From NCBI RefSeq assembly GCF_030272615.1, contig NC_081411.1:182364977-182428976 (forward strand): a DNA stretch of 64,000 nt. Reading direction: 5' to 3'. The position numbers and the translations under genes were made by a program. The notes beneath the pieces are model-generated. The model saw nothing but the letters and a program-made list of their open reading frames with translations. It was not told where the DNA came from and made no database searches. This DNA comes from Cryptomeria japonica. Taxonomy: Eukaryota > Streptophyta > Pinopsida > Cupressales > Cupressaceae. This document shows positions 1 through 11,566 of this stretch, piece after piece. Position 1 is the first letter of the stretch; each line of letters opens with the position of its first letter.

Positions 1-1848
1 TTTTAATGATGAAGAAAAGGAAGAAGTAGAGCAAGAAATTATTAAGTATTTGTGTGCTAATGACCGGTCACCTTCAGAAATTAGATTTGAGACATTCGAT
101 TCTTTGTATAAGTCCTTAGACAATAAATGGTGCATTGCCATAGAAAAGGAACAGGAAATAAGGGAGAAAGTTTTTGCCCAACACTTTCCTGACCTGTCCA
201 ATTCTGAACTGTTTGAAGTCATCAATCAAAATAAAGGACTCTTCTTCACTAGAAGAAGAAGACTCTGGTTATTGGAAGGAAGAATTGATGATGTTGAAAA
301 GGACACTCATCTGCATATGACAACTATGGTACACACGCCCAAAGTGCTTCAAGCCAACAAGAAGGCTGAGCAAGAACCAACAATAACAAAATGAGATGAA
401 GTGTTTGATGATGAAGGAAACCTGGTTGCTGAACCTATAGACGCTATTGATGTCGATGCTCTGGATGTAGAGGATGTTGTTTAGGGCACACCATCATAAG
501 CAACAAGACAGGAGAAGTAGGCTGAACAGGTAGAAAAGAAAGAAGATGACAAATAGGAGGAAGCAAAGAAGTAGGCGGAGGAGAAGAAAAAGGAATAAGA
601 TGAGGAGAAACGGAAAGAGGAGGGAAAGAGAAAAGAGGATGAGAAGAAAAGAAAAGAAAAGAAGAGGAAGAAGACAAAAAGAAACAAGAAGATGCAAAGA
701 AGAATAAAGAAGAAGAGGTTAAGAAAGAGAAGAAGAGAAAGGAAGAAGAGAAGAAGAAGGAAGAGGAAGAAAAGGAAAAGGAGAAGCGGAAGGAAGTGGA
801 GAAGAAGAAAGCAGAGGAGGATAAGGAAGAGGAAAAGAGAAGAGAAATGGAGAAGAAGAAAGCAGAGGAGGATAAGGAAGAAGAAAAGACAAAAGAAGTG
901 GAGAAGAAGAAAGTAGAGGACGATAAGGAAGAGGAGTGGCAAAAAGAAGCAGAGAAAGCAGAAGTGGCAAAGAGCACGCAGATGGAGACTCCCAAGGCAA
1001 TCGATAGTCAAGCCAAACTGGCTGACTTCACCAGTCTTATTGACCTCCACTCTGCAAGTGAAATGGAGCTGCTACAGAGCATCAAGGTTGCTCAAGAATG
1101 CCTTGAAGTGATAAGGAGGAAAAAGGAGCAAGATATGATCCAAGCTGCTGTGGACACTCTTATCGGTTTGATACCCGGTACAAACCTCCCCAATACTAAC
1201 TCATCATTGGCACAATTGAAGCTCCTATGCACAGTAGTGGATGATCAAGTGCAGAGCCTAGAAGAGGTAGTAGAGGTGAATACCAAGAGAGAGAATCAAA
1301 AAGCTCTAAATATTGCTCTAGTGAAGAAGCTAAATGAGCTCCGGTCCAATCTACAAAAAGCTCAAAAAGATATAAAGGATGCTCTAGATGAGGGGAATCT
1401 ACTACTTAGTAAGATTTGCCAACCCCATCTCTTCTGTGATGATGTGCTTGTATAGAAGAAAAAGATACAATCAGACTTGCAATTATACATGAGCACCTTC
1501 AAGCCACCATATGACTCTTTCACAGCTTATGGGCAAACCATTCACCGATTTCATATCTAGTCTACAAAAATAGAGATTGAGATTAGTGCCTAGTCACAAG
1601 ATTTGCAGGAACTACAACTAGTTCTACTCCCATGCCTGCAAATACTTCAGAAGTGATATCTCAATCTGGATGCCTTAACGGTGACTCAAGAGATGAGCAC
1701 AATAGATGCCATGGAAGAGTAGGTCTCCCAGATGTAGACAGAGAAAGAAGTAGCCACCTCCCTACTTGAGTCCCGGTCTTTATCTATGGAACAATTTTTG
1801 CAGGAATTTAAATTAGTTTTTGACAAGTTTTATTATTTATTGTCATAA
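1..1848 (+). pseudogene. Large unknown ORF of the B/K family, C-terminal half (copy K)
   Basis: Function unknown. Frame 1 is open from base 1 and matches the B copy (36305-38286) domain by domain: a helical block containing NKWCIAIEKEQEI and GLFFTRRRRLWLLE, an acidic linker, a lysine/glutamate-rich stretch (about 530-960), and a helical C-terminal block containing IKVAQECLEVIRRKKEQD and SLAQLKLLC. Both copies end at the same TAA after a tyrosine/leucine-rich tail, which I take as the genuine C-terminus. This copy has many in-frame stops (for example near 392, 483, 525 and 1453) and probable indels in the repetitive part. Several stops are TAG or TAA where the B copy or the context suggests glutamine codons. 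The charged repeat would probably earn an 'MNN4-like' label, but I see no evidence for that function. Confidence 0.7.
560..960 (+). repeat. Purine-rich GAA/AAG coding repeat
   Basis: About 400 bases almost without pyrimidines, built from imperfect GAA/GAG/AAG triplets and a repeated block near 796-920 (GAGAAGAAGAAAGCAGAGG and variants). In the coding frame it gives Lys/Glu/Arg runs, predicted to be a charged single helix or coiled coil. The same tract is at 36990-37410 in element B. Confidence 0.85.
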
Positions 1849-2133
1849 ACTCTTATTATTTTAATACCAAATGAAAACAAGGGTTGTTCAGTTGTACTTT
1901 GTCATTGTTGGCAAATGGGGAGAAGTATTCTGGTATTTAAAATTTTGATGTATGCTCTAAATATCTTCATGTCTGTCTCTATATGCAAATAGTTATACAT
2001 TGTATTGTTAGCTAAAGGGATAGTGTATATGCTTAGTGGGAGCAATTTTGCTTATGGCATGATTTTGTTGTAAAACACTTAGAAGTCAAAAAAAAATTTC
2101 CTAAGTGTTGCCATCAATGCCAAAGGGGGAGAT
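1849..2133 (+). other. 3' untranslated region and polypurine tract of element K
   Basis: This is noncoding sequence between the ORF stop and the 3' LTR. It ends in the purine run AAAGGGGGAGA (2122-2132) directly before the LTR TGTTGG, the standard plus-strand primer position of copia elements. The preceding phrase GCCATCAATGCC recurs before the LTRs of B, I and G. Confidence 0.8.
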
Positions 2134-3301
2134 TGTTGGAATTTTTGATGATTATGTTGTGATTGTCATTGATGGACACACACTTGCATTGAGATCATTC
2201 TTATATGTATGAGTTAAAGCTCAACTGGAATTTGTTCCAACTGGTATGATGTATTATAGTCTTTAGGCTATCAGTGTTTTGTAGAATGTGTTTACCGATC
2301 TAAAGCGATATGTTGACCCCAAGCGGTTCGTGGATCTCAAGTGGTACGAGGGATCAAAGCGGCAAAACACATATTTCCCAGTCTTCATTTTTGTCAAACC
2401 GACAACCAGTATTTTGTATGAACCGGTAATACTTTGTGATGAGTTACCAACTGGCATTTTGTGATGAGTTACCATCCACCGATTGTTTGACAATGTCGAT
2501 ACTCTGGTGGTGGTTTTTGTGTCATGTTACCAAGTATGTCTAGATTCATTGAACCTAGGAAACTGGATTGTAAACCTATTGGACCGACATGAAATCAAAT
2601 TCCTTTATAAGGAAATCATGTCTAGGGTTTTAAAAAAAGGTTGCTAGGGTTTAAGGTGGTTGATGAGTTTTTGTAAGTACGATCTTAACTGAGAAGATCA
2701 AGTTTTTGTGAGCTGTAACTAAGTGTGAGTTACTGAAGACTGAAGTAATGCTGAAATGCATTAGCTATGATACATAGTGGATCTAACCAAGCAATTTGTG
2801 CTATTTGCTAGATCAATCACTTGTTGATTACTCACATCTTTGACAAGTTTGAAGCCCTTAACCAGGTAGGCCCATAAAGCCTTTTGTAAATCCCCTAACA
2901 AGGTGGTTCACATCTGTGGATCTAAATTCCTCTAGCAAGGTAGTCTTTGATCGGACTTACCTTCTAATAGAGATTGATATTCCTAATAGGATCTATTTTG
3001 GTAAAGAACATTGTATGACCTTAACCGATCTGACCTTAACCGGTTTGGTTCCTATTCTGCAGATAGTTACTTGTGAGTTTCATCTCACTGTGGTTTTTCC
3101 CATTTGGGTTTCCAAGTCAAATATCTTGTGTTATAGTGTTATTGCTCCTGTGGGTGAATGTCTTATTTGCATTTTGGTTTGCATGTGTGTTAACCGGTTT
3201 GTCTGCTAAATTGTTCTACCAGTTTATCACTAGACTGTTTAAGTGTTTAAATATAGTGTTTTTTGGTATACTAATTCACCCCCCCCTCTTAGTATTCATC
3301 A
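2134..3301 (+). repeat. 3' LTR of element K (1168 bp)
   Basis: It starts TGTTGGAATTTTTG after the polypurine tract and ends TTAGTATTCATCA. It aligns along its length with the 5' LTR of B (21058-22187). A TATA-like TTTATAAGG lies at 2604-2612. The copia LTR module with GTGGTTTTTCCC and TTTGGGTTTCC is at 3086-3118, and a C-rich run at about 3279-3288 lies just before the end. The + strand ORF at 2916-3209 inside it has no coding support. Confidence 0.85.
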
Positions 3302-6211
3302 GTTTGAACAAAGGAAAAGGCACTATATCTTTTGATGGTAAGTACAATACTGATAATGTTTACTATGTCGAAGGTTTGAAGCATAATCTTCTGAGTGTTG
3401 GTCAATTAGTTGAAAATGGATTTCAGTTACAATTCAAGAATGGTAAATGTAAAATCATGAACGTAATTGGCTTAAAAATTGCAACTGGTAATCAGACTAG
3501 AGGTAATATCTTTCATTTGAATAACAATGGGAAGGCATGCTTGATTGCACATATTGATGAAAGTTGGTTATGGCATAAGAGACTTTGTCATATAAAATTT
3601 GATTGCATTGTGAAATTCAGTACAACTAAGGAAGTAAGGGATTTACCTAAGATTGTTAAACCTCACAATCTGGTATGTAAGGAATATCAATTTGGAAATC
3701 AAGTTATAGCATCTTATAAGAGTGTTCCAGATAAATCCAATAATGTCCTTGACTTAATATATACTGATTTATGTGGTCTATCAAGAACTAGAAGTTTACA
3801 AGAAGATAGATATTTTATGCTAATCATTGATGACTATTCTAGAATGTGTTGGGCTTCTTTTCTCAGGGAGAAATCAAAAGCTTTTGGAAAATTCAAACTA
3901 TTCAAGGTGATAGTAGAGATTGAAACTGGTAAGAAAATCAAATGTTTGATATCATATCAAGGAGGCGAATTCACATCTAAGGAATTTAATACATTGTGTG
4001 AAGTGAATGGAATTAAGAGATAGTTATCAGCACCTCGGACACCCCAACAGAATGGAGTTGTGGAAAGAAAGAACAAAACTATTCTAGATACAACTAGAAG
4101 CATGTTATCAAAAGCAAATCTACCTCATGTGTGTTGGAGAGAAGCAATGAGTACAATGGTTTACACATTCAACAAAGTTCACATCAAAGGTGAAACTGGT
4201 AAGACCCCTCATGAACTATGGTTTGGTAATACTCCTACTCTTAAATATTTCAGAATATTTGGAAGTAAATGCTATATTAGAAGAGATGAGTATATTGGTA
4301 AGTTTGATCCTAGAAGTGATGAAGGAATATTTCTTGGCTATTCATCTAAGAGCAAGGCATATAGATGTTTTAATAAGAGATTGCAGAAAATTATTGAGAG
4401 TGCAAATGTGAAGATTGATGAACAGTTTAGAGGTAATTCAAGGTACATAGACTTTGGACCAGCAATAGAGATAATATCAAATGAACCTACAATAAGTACA
4501 CCAGTACTAAATATTGATCCAGTCACACTGACATCATCTGAGGATTCCATAGTGATTGAGGAACAACAACAAGTAAAAATACCCCGATATGTAAGATTGA
4601 ACCACTTTGAAAGTCAGATAATTGGGAACAAGTATCAAGGTGTTATAACTAGAGGAAGATTGGAAAATGAAGAGGTATGTTTAATTTCTCAAATTGAACT
4701 AGCATCAGTTAATGAGGCATGTGAAGATAAACATTGGATTAAAGCTATGGAAGATGAATTGGAACAAATTGAAAAGAATAACACATCGACATTGGTTCCC
4801 TGGCCTAAAGACAAAATGTAATTGGAACTAAATGGGTATTCAAAAAAAAAATCAATGAAGATGGTAAGGTAATCAGAAAGAAAGAAAGATTAGTGTGTAA
4901 GGGATATTCACAGAAAGAAGGAATTGATTATAATGAAACCTTTGCACCGGTAGCTAGAATCGAGGCAGTCATATTATTCTTAGCTTTTGCAGCACACGAG
5001 AACTATAAAGTATATCAAATGGATGTTAAATGTGCATTTCTAAATGGTGATCTTGAAGAAGAAGTCTAAATTGAACAAGTTGATGGATTTTCATTGACAA
5101 ATGACAAAGATATGGTTTACAGGTTAAGGAAAGCTTTATATGGACTAAAGCAAGCTCCTAGAGCTTGGTATGCTAGATTGGACAAATATCTTTTGAAGAT
5201 TGGTTACACTAAAGGTAATACTAACATCAATCTATATTTCAAAGTGACTAATGATGACATCTTGATTATAGAAGTTTTTGTTGATGATATAATTTTTGGA
5301 GGAGAAGATGGATTGTGGAAAGACTTTTTTAATAAGATGTAGGAAGAATTTGAAATGTCTATGATTAGGGAGATAAAATTAGTTTTAGGATTGCAGATTT
5401 CACAGACTGATAAAGGTATATTCATATGTCAAACAAATTACTTGAAGGAATTACTAAAGAAATTTGGCATGGAAAACTCTAAACCGATAGCAACACCTAT
5501 GACTACAACTGATAAATTATCATTGAAGGATGAATCAACACCTGTTAATCTGACAAGGTACAAGTCTATGATAGGAGGTTTACTGTATTTGACACAAACA
5601 AGACCTGATATTATGAATTTAGTATGTATTGTTTCAAGATTTCAGAGTAATCCTAAATAAAATCTTGAATCAGCAGTGAAAAGGATTTTTCGGTATCTAC
5701 AAGGTACAACAAATATTGATTTATGGTAACTTAAAGATGAAAATTTTGATTTATGTGCATACATAAATGCAAATTGGGTAGGAGATGTAGATGATAGAAA
5801 AAGCACCATCAGTTGAGCATTATTTCTTGGTTGAGCAAGAAATAGAGTTACACATCTTTATCAATAGCAGAATCAGAATATGTTGCAGCAACAACTAATT
5901 GTACCCAGGTATCATGGATTAAGAAAATATTGAAAGACATACAGGTAAAATGCAAGGAACTTATAACTATTTACTATGATAATATGGCAGCAATTGATAT
6001 ATCTAAGAATCTGGTATTTCGATCAAAAACTAAACATGTTTCTATCAAATTCAATTTTCTGAAAGAGAATGTTGAAGAAAAAGAAGTGAAATTGGTTTAT
6101 GTGAATACTAAAGAGCAGATTGGAGATATTTTTACTAAGCCTTTGCCTAAGGAATCTTTTGAGTATCTTAGAGAGCATCTTAGGGTTATACCCCACCTGG
6201 TAGAGACTTAG
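3302..6211 (+). pseudogene. Ty1/copia pol (integrase, reverse transcriptase, RNase H) of element I
   Basis: The GAG-pre-integrase block (3310-3720) shows GLKHNLLSVGQL and a WHKRLCH zinc region whose second half reads CKEYQFG, losing one cysteine. The integrase core (about 3745-4230) keeps the first Asp (YTDLCG) and the Glu (NGVVERKN), but the second catalytic Asp position reads SYQGGEF instead of SDRGGEF. Reverse transcriptase (about 4825-5660) shows [30 protein letters not shown] and FVDDIIFGG, a YVDD box changed to FVDD. RNase H (to 6211) ends with DIFTKPLP. Stops occur at 4021, near 5069, 5341, 5660 and 5729, and frameshifts near 4818 and 5800-5930. The element is dead by both mutation and lost catalytic residues. 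Confidence 0.9.
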
Positions 6212-6447
6212 ACAGTTGATTTTTGTCATCAACCGACATAATTAACAGAGAAATATTTTTCGGGTTTTGATGAGGAGAGCTACTTCTTAGGGGGAGTAGT
6301 TGGATAATTGATAAGTTGGTATTTTGTTTGAATCTGGTTTTGTATTGTTTTGGCATTTGATTTCAAAGGGGGAGAGATATCTATGGAAAAACACATTATC
6401 TTTTGGGGAGACATTATTCATTGGGGGAGAGATTGTTACTCTCTGTA
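6212..6447 (+). other. 3' untranslated region of element I, first part
   Basis: Noncoding, with several short G-runs (GGGGGAGTAG, AAAGGGGGAGAG, TTGGGGAGAC, TTGGGGGAGAG) that resemble duplicated polypurine tracts. It continues after the inserted inverted-repeat element at 7437-7566. Confidence 0.6.
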
Positions 6448-7436
6448 GGGTGAAATCACAATGTTGGTTCCCACTTTTTGGTACATCCTGATTTTTGCTG
6501 AAATAATACATTTTAAAAAATATATAATTATTTGAGCTTTAAGAGGTCCCATTTGAAGTAATTAATTTAAGAGAGTTATATCAAAGGATCTTACATCAAA
6601 ATTTCTTGGATAGAAACTCTTTACTTATAAATCATACATGCAATGGAGTCTCCTTTGCATCTATTGAATGCTAATAAAAAAGTAATTTTACATTATCTTT
6701 TATGGGGTCAAATGAATTCATTTAAAAGTTTAAAAAAAATAAAATTAGTCCTTATTATAAGATTTCCAAATAGTATAATTTATAATATGTTTAGTTTCAT
6801 TAATATATTTTTATTTTGTTTCTTATAAATGTAGGGTTTTCACCGAATATGAACTTCCTTGTTCAATGCATGGGAAAACATAGTAAACAAATTTTAAAAA
6901 AAATTGAAAAATATCTATGCACTAGGTATTGATGTCCTCTTTCTAAGAAAAAAATAAAATTGAATTTTGATATATATAAAACAAGTTATGTGTTCAAACT
7001 TACACCTATATCTAGATTATGATTAGTCGGACTTCAAAACTTAATAAAATGAAAAATATTCAACATATCACTATCAAACCAACTGCATGCCCTGGGTATT
7101 GGTGTTCAAACCAAAATTCAAAATAATTAAGTTTTAATCATTTATAGAAAAAAAGTTATGCATTTCGGGATGCACATCACTCTTAAAAAATGTTGTTTGT
7201 TGTAAAAAAATACTTTTTCAGGGAGATGGAAAAATCAATCAAATTTTATTAAAAAAAATTGAAAAAATAATATTTAGAATCTAGAAACAAAATGTTACAA
7301 ATCACTAGTTTACATTATCTTCAAATTCTTAATGGTTTAAAATTTATAGGTGTTGAAAAGTGAATTTCTTTTTCAAAATGTTCTTCTAAGTGTCAAAGTT
7401 GGTCAAAAAGTGGGAACCAGTATTGTGAGTTCACCC
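6448..7436. mobile_element. 989-bp terminal-inverted-repeat DNA element (MITE-like)
   Basis: The ends are inverted repeats. The left end reads GGGTGAAATCACAATGTTGG, and the reverse complement of the right end reads GGGTGAACTCACAATACTGG. Both continue into TTCCCACTTTTTG, about 33 bases with three mismatches. A TA dinucleotide lies on both sides (6446-6447 and 7437-7438), consistent with a TA target duplication. The interior is A/T-rich with no transposase or convincing ORF, so it is probably non-autonomous. It sits in the 3' untranslated region of element I. TA duplication suggests a Tc1/mariner-like source, but the terminal bases do not match one I recognise. Confidence 0.75.
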
Positions 7437-7566
7437 TATATCTGTATTTTGATTTTTGGTTAATGATCTCATTGGGAGATTGTTGGTTTTTGGTTTTTGG
7501 CATTTCAGTTTTGGCACTTAGATGGTTTTTCCATCTTGTGTTGCCATCAATGCCAAAGGGGGATAT
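7437..7566 (+). other. 3' untranslated region and polypurine tract of element I, second part
   Basis: Noncoding. It ends with GCCATCAATGCC followed by AAAGGGGGAT just before the LTR TGTTGG, the same arrangement as in K, B and G. Confidence 0.75.
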
Positions 7567-8617
7567 TGTTGGTATTTTGGATATGTTGGTATGGTTTTGT
7601 CATTGATGTCAACACTTGTCAACATTTATCAGCACTTGGAGATTCTTGGTTATGTTAACCGGCATATTCAGTGACTTATGTACAATCACCGGTATCTAGT
7701 TCACCGACAGGTTATATTGTTCACCGGCACTTGGAATAACTTGGAGATTACTTGGTTATGTCGAAGAAATTGTTTGGACACTTTGTTTTGGTGATTTGGT
7801 CATTGGTCTAATCGGGTTTGCATATTTGCTGTTACCAGCAAATAGATCTAGGTTATGGACCAGCAAGCATATCCACTCCAAATCAGCATGACACATTATC
7901 AAGATGATTTGTTATTATTGTAAATGCATTGAGTTGACATGATGCACCGCATATTGATTCATTTGTAACTGATTTTATTGTAATAACTTTAGTGAGATGA
8001 CCTACTCATTTGGTCTTAGGTTTTGGTATATATGTAAGATCTCATTTGTGAGATTGTAGTAGTGAGTTTGAAAAGGAATATAATAAGGTATATTCAAATA
8101 TAAGCAGAGCTATACATGCAAACATCATTCAAGATTCAATGAAGGTTTGAAGAAGGAAAATCAGAGCTTAACTGGTACTGAATCCAACATATGAAGATGC
8201 TATTTTGAGAAATACATTATCATTGGATTTAACCATCCAATTGTAGTCAGTGTGACTCCCATTTTGTGATTGAGCAGTGAGCTCTAGGGAGTTGGCCTTT
8301 CTGCATGTGCAGACTCCATATTGTATACACATACTATCTGCAGTAGTATCATGTGATTGTAGGTAAGGTTTCCCACCATAGTTTTTCCCCTTACAGGGTT
8401 TCCACGTACAAATATCTATGTTATGTGTTGTGGATGTTATTTGTCTTTCTACTTCATGCATTAAACTTTATTGGTACTACAATTAATTGTTAAGACTATC
8501 TACCGACAAAACGTTTGGTTTACCAGTATTTTGCATTAGGTTTGGATCAATTATATTTGGTTTGAAATTTATTGACAACTGATTCACCCCCCTCTCAGTT
8601 GTCTCTGGGACCTAACA
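7567..8617 (+). repeat. 3' LTR of element I (1051 bp)
   Basis: It starts TGTTGGTATTTTGG and ends GGGACCTAACA. A TATA-like GGTATATATG lies near 8027. The conserved copia LTR module (AGTTTTTCCCC then GGGTTTCCACGT) lies at 8372-8407, and the C-rich motif GATTCACCCCCCTCTCAG lies just before the end. It differs in sequence from the K/B and G LTRs, so it is a separate family. Confidence 0.8.
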
Positions 8618-9316
8618 GATTCAACACTGGTAAATGAAAAGGAGTACTAGTTAATGATTGGTAAATTGCACTATGTTGTGCACAACGGACCAGATATTAC
8701 TCGTGCAGTAGGCATTGTAGCTCGTTTTCAGAAAAGTCCAAGAGAATCCCACTTGGTAGTTGTCAAAAGAATTCTTAGATGTTTGAAAGGAACAATTGAC
8801 TATGGATTGTGGTATCCATATAATGGTGACTATAACCTCAAAGTATATACCGATGTCGATTGGGTAGGTAATGTGGACAACTGGAAGAGCACAACTGGTG
8901 GAATGTTCTTTCTTAGTGGAAGACTAGTATCATGGACGAGTAAGAAGCAAAGTTGTACTTACCAATCTATAGCTGAAGTAGAATATGTGGTAGCATTTAT
9001 GAACTGTACTCAAGCAATCTGCATGAAACATGTATTGGAAGGTTTCAAAGTACCTGTATCTGAATCAGTGAATATATTTTACAACAACACAAAAGCAATA
9101 AATATTTCCAAGAGTCCAGTATTGCATGCTATAACTAAGCACATTGAGCTTAAATATCACTTCTTGAGAGAGAGAGTTTAGAATAAGGAGGTTGTATTTC
9201 AACATGTTTCCAATAAGGAGCAACTAGCAGATATATTCACAAAGCCCTTATTGAAGACAACATTTACCTATTTGAGAGGTGAATTAGGGGTTCTGCCCTT
9301 TCATGAAGTCAACTAA
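8618..9316 (+). pseudogene. Copia reverse transcriptase end and RNase H of element G
   Basis: The frame carries NEKEY, a stop, MIGKLHYVVHNGPDITRAVG (end of reverse transcriptase), then RNase H with VYTDVDWVG (first Asp), AEVEY (Glu) and FYNNTKAI, where the usual Asp is Asn, so catalysis should be lost. It ends with QLADIFTKPLL and GVLPFHEVN at the TAA 9314-9316, the usual copia C-terminus. A TAG at 9179 interrupts an otherwise continuous frame. It is truncated at its 5' end by element I. Confidence 0.88.
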
Positions 9317-9575
9317 AAAGTTGTGTGCTCCGCATCAGTCAAGAACTACAGTGTCAAATCTTTCTGGATTGATGTGTTGAAGGATGCTACTCTATAGGGG
9401 GAGCAACATAGTAGAAAATGGAAGCTTGTGCCTCCACTTTGGCATTGTTGTCAAAATGGGAGAAGATATCTGTTGTATGGGGAGAAGATATCTGATGATG
9501 TAGAATGCACTGGTCTATGATGTCTACAGTTGCAATGCTACACTGAGTATCGCCATCAATGCCAAAGGGGGAGAT
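9317..9575 (+). other. 3' untranslated region and polypurine tract of element G
   Basis: Noncoding, with G-rich runs (TAGGGGGAGCAAC, TGGGGAGAAG). It ends GCCAAAGGGGGAGAT immediately before the LTR. Confidence 0.75.
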
Positions 9576-10980
9576 TGTTGGCATATGATGAACCATCATG
9601 TTGATATGATGATAATGTATGTTTTCATTGATGTCAATAAGTGTAAGTGAACTGGTATGCAGATTAAAAGAAGTTGGTGAATCGATATGAAGAGGTATGA
9701 AGACATGCAGTGAACCGGTCTCAAGGTTTCACTAAGTGTGACTACTGGTTGGTAGTCTCGGCTCTAGGGTTACCGGTTTGGTAATCGAACCTGTGTGATG
9801 CAACTGATGATATTGTGTGATGAGTTAGCTAAGAGATGAGGATGAGATCAAGGTGCCACATCATCTTTGTGCACATGAAGGATTTCCTTGAGGATCTTGC
9901 ATGAGAAGATCAACTACATTAAAATTCTACCTCAAGAATGAACATTCTTCTTGGCGGTATGAGACGAAAGTGTGATAAGTTATTGATTCCCATGTGTGGT
10001 GAAGAATAAATTATCCAGATTGTCTTGTGAACTCTTTGAAATTGTATTACTCTATGCAAAGTATTTGAACGGACAAGATTTGACCACCTATAATGTAAAC
10101 CTAAAATGCTTAGGATTTAGGGTTTATGCTACCGACCTAACTGTTTTCTATAAGTTCGATGATGTTCGTTATTGTAAGTTGTTGGAAAATGTTGTGTGTG
10201 TATCCGAGTGATGAGATACTTGCCAAACCAGTAAAAGAAAACTACAGAGTGTGATTGCAGAGTAGAGGAACTAAAAAGGATCTGCCTTAGCATATAGTGT
10301 TGTTATCAGATCAAAGGTTTTACCTGTTGTCTTCTAATCATTTCAACAGTTGGAAAATCCCTTTACCAGGTAGCTTTAATAGGCTTACTGCAAATTGTCT
10401 AACCAGGTGATTCAAGTTTGTTGAGTTCTTTAAATCCTCTAGCAAGGTAACCTTTAACAGGGTATATAGCTATCCTCTAACCGGGTGATCTTTAACAAGA
10501 TTGGTTCCTAGCAGAACCTTATTGTAAAGTCTTTAACCGGACTAGGCTCCTAACAGAGCGAGATTCAAAAGAGTTCAAAAACAAGCTTGTGGGTATTCAT
10601 CCCCACCGTGGTTTTTCCCGTTTGGGTTTCCACATGAAAAAATCTTTGTGTCATGTGTTATGCATTTTTCATGTGATACTTTGAGTGATTATGCATGTAG
10701 AGTTATTAGGGTAAGGTATTAATGTTATACCACATGCATATGTTTATGGGTGAAGTTGTTATCAAGTATTGAATTTATTTGTTGTGTTCAGACTTATTAG
10801 TTTATGGTGTCTGAAGTCTTACTGTGTTTAAGAGGTATTGCCATTGTTAAGTTTAGTAATGAAGACAACTAGTAGGTATTGCTTTAACTTGATAAGTTGC
10901 TGAGAAAGTTTTTGTCTATACTGATTCACCCCCCCCTCTCAATACTAGTTAGGGTATCTGTTGTTCATCATTATTCATCA
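9576..10980 (+). repeat. 3' LTR of element G (about 1405 bp)
   Basis: It starts TGTTGGCATATGATG after the polypurine tract. It contains the copia LTR module (CCGTGGTTTTTCCC, TTTGGGTTTCCAC) at 10602-10635 and the C-rich run at about 10924-10940. I place the end at TTATTCATCA (10980) by analogy with the K/B LTRs; an end a few tens of bases earlier is possible. No supported ORF lies inside. Confidence 0.65.
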
Positions 10981-11566
10981 TAACTAGTATAATCAACTGA
11001 AATAGATAAATCATGAAAGCATCTGCACATAATAGATCAGACACAAAGAACACCAAAATTTACGTGGAAAACACAGGAAGGCAAAAACCATGGAGAATTC
11101 TAATGATCAATAGAGAAACACTAGTTAAGGTGACACCGGTTCAGGTGATTTTTACAAAGGATGGATCACCACCAAAATGCTCATTGTAGGAGGGTTCACT
11201 GCCAAAGAGAGAAAGATAGAAAAGAAAATCCACCACTAAAACATAGTCTACATTGTCAAAACAACTTCTGGTGACAATCCGAAACACAACTTCACACATC
11301 AATTGGATTCTTTCAATCTTTATATCTTCAACACAAAAAAGACACACTAATTCATCTAGATCATACTCTGACATAAACTGTCTCTAGGAAATTAAAATCC
11401 TCTAAGTTGACCAAGATAGAAATATAAAATAGATCACTACTAAACATTTTGGTGGTCAGAAGGAATGAGAAATAGGCCACATCACAACTACTCAACATAC
11501 CACATCTAGACTTAATTTAGACCATAGGATTTGACATCAATGAAAAAATATAACATAATTCTAACA
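10981..11566 (-). repeat. Partial 3' LTR of element F
   Basis: On the minus strand the LTR begins TGTTAGAATTATG after the tract AAAAGGGGAGAT (11567-11578). It contains the copia LTR module in reverse (11059-11093). The far end is missing, apparently cut by the insertion of G, so 586 bp is a partial length. Confidence 0.65.

Larger units (their letters stand above)
1..3301 (+). mobile_element. Element K: 3' part of a copia-like retrotransposon of the B family
   Basis: The window opens inside this element. It holds the C-terminal half of the family's unknown large ORF, a 3' untranslated stretch, a polypurine tract and a complete 3' LTR. Layout and sequence parallel 36300-39314 of element B, so K and B are two copies of one family. 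K ends flush against the GAG-pre-integrase region of element I, so K inserted into I. The predicted right target duplication is GTTTG (3302-3306); the left copy lies outside the window. No pol domain is visible in this copy. Confidence 0.85.
3302..8617 (+). mobile_element. Element I: truncated Ty1/copia retrotransposon
   Basis: From the K junction it runs GAG-pre-integrase, integrase, reverse transcriptase, RNase H, 3' region, polypurine tract and 3' LTR, the copia order. Its gag and 5' LTR lie upstream of the window because K split it. Its 3' LTR ends directly against the reverse transcriptase/RNase H junction of element G, so I inserted into G; the predicted right target duplication is GATTC (8618-8622). 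Confidence 0.85.
8618..10980 (+). mobile_element. Element G: 3' fragment of a Ty1/copia retrotransposon
   Basis: It comprises the end of reverse transcriptase, RNase H, a 3' untranslated region, a polypurine tract and a 3' LTR. The 5' part lies on the far side of element I, outside the window. Its LTR appears to have landed in the LTR of element F; the candidate right target duplication is TAACT (10981-10985). Confidence 0.75.

Noticed and set aside
444..1050. Ser/Phe/Leu-rich minus-strand ORFs opposite the Lys/Glu tract
   Set aside because: They are the complement of a purine-only repeat, which lacks stops on the other strand by composition. The same shadows appear at 36850-37450.
2916..3209. 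97-codon ORF and overlapping start of the 316-codon ORF in the K LTR
   Set aside because: LTR sequence. The real coding part of the longer frame starts only after the LTR end at 3301.
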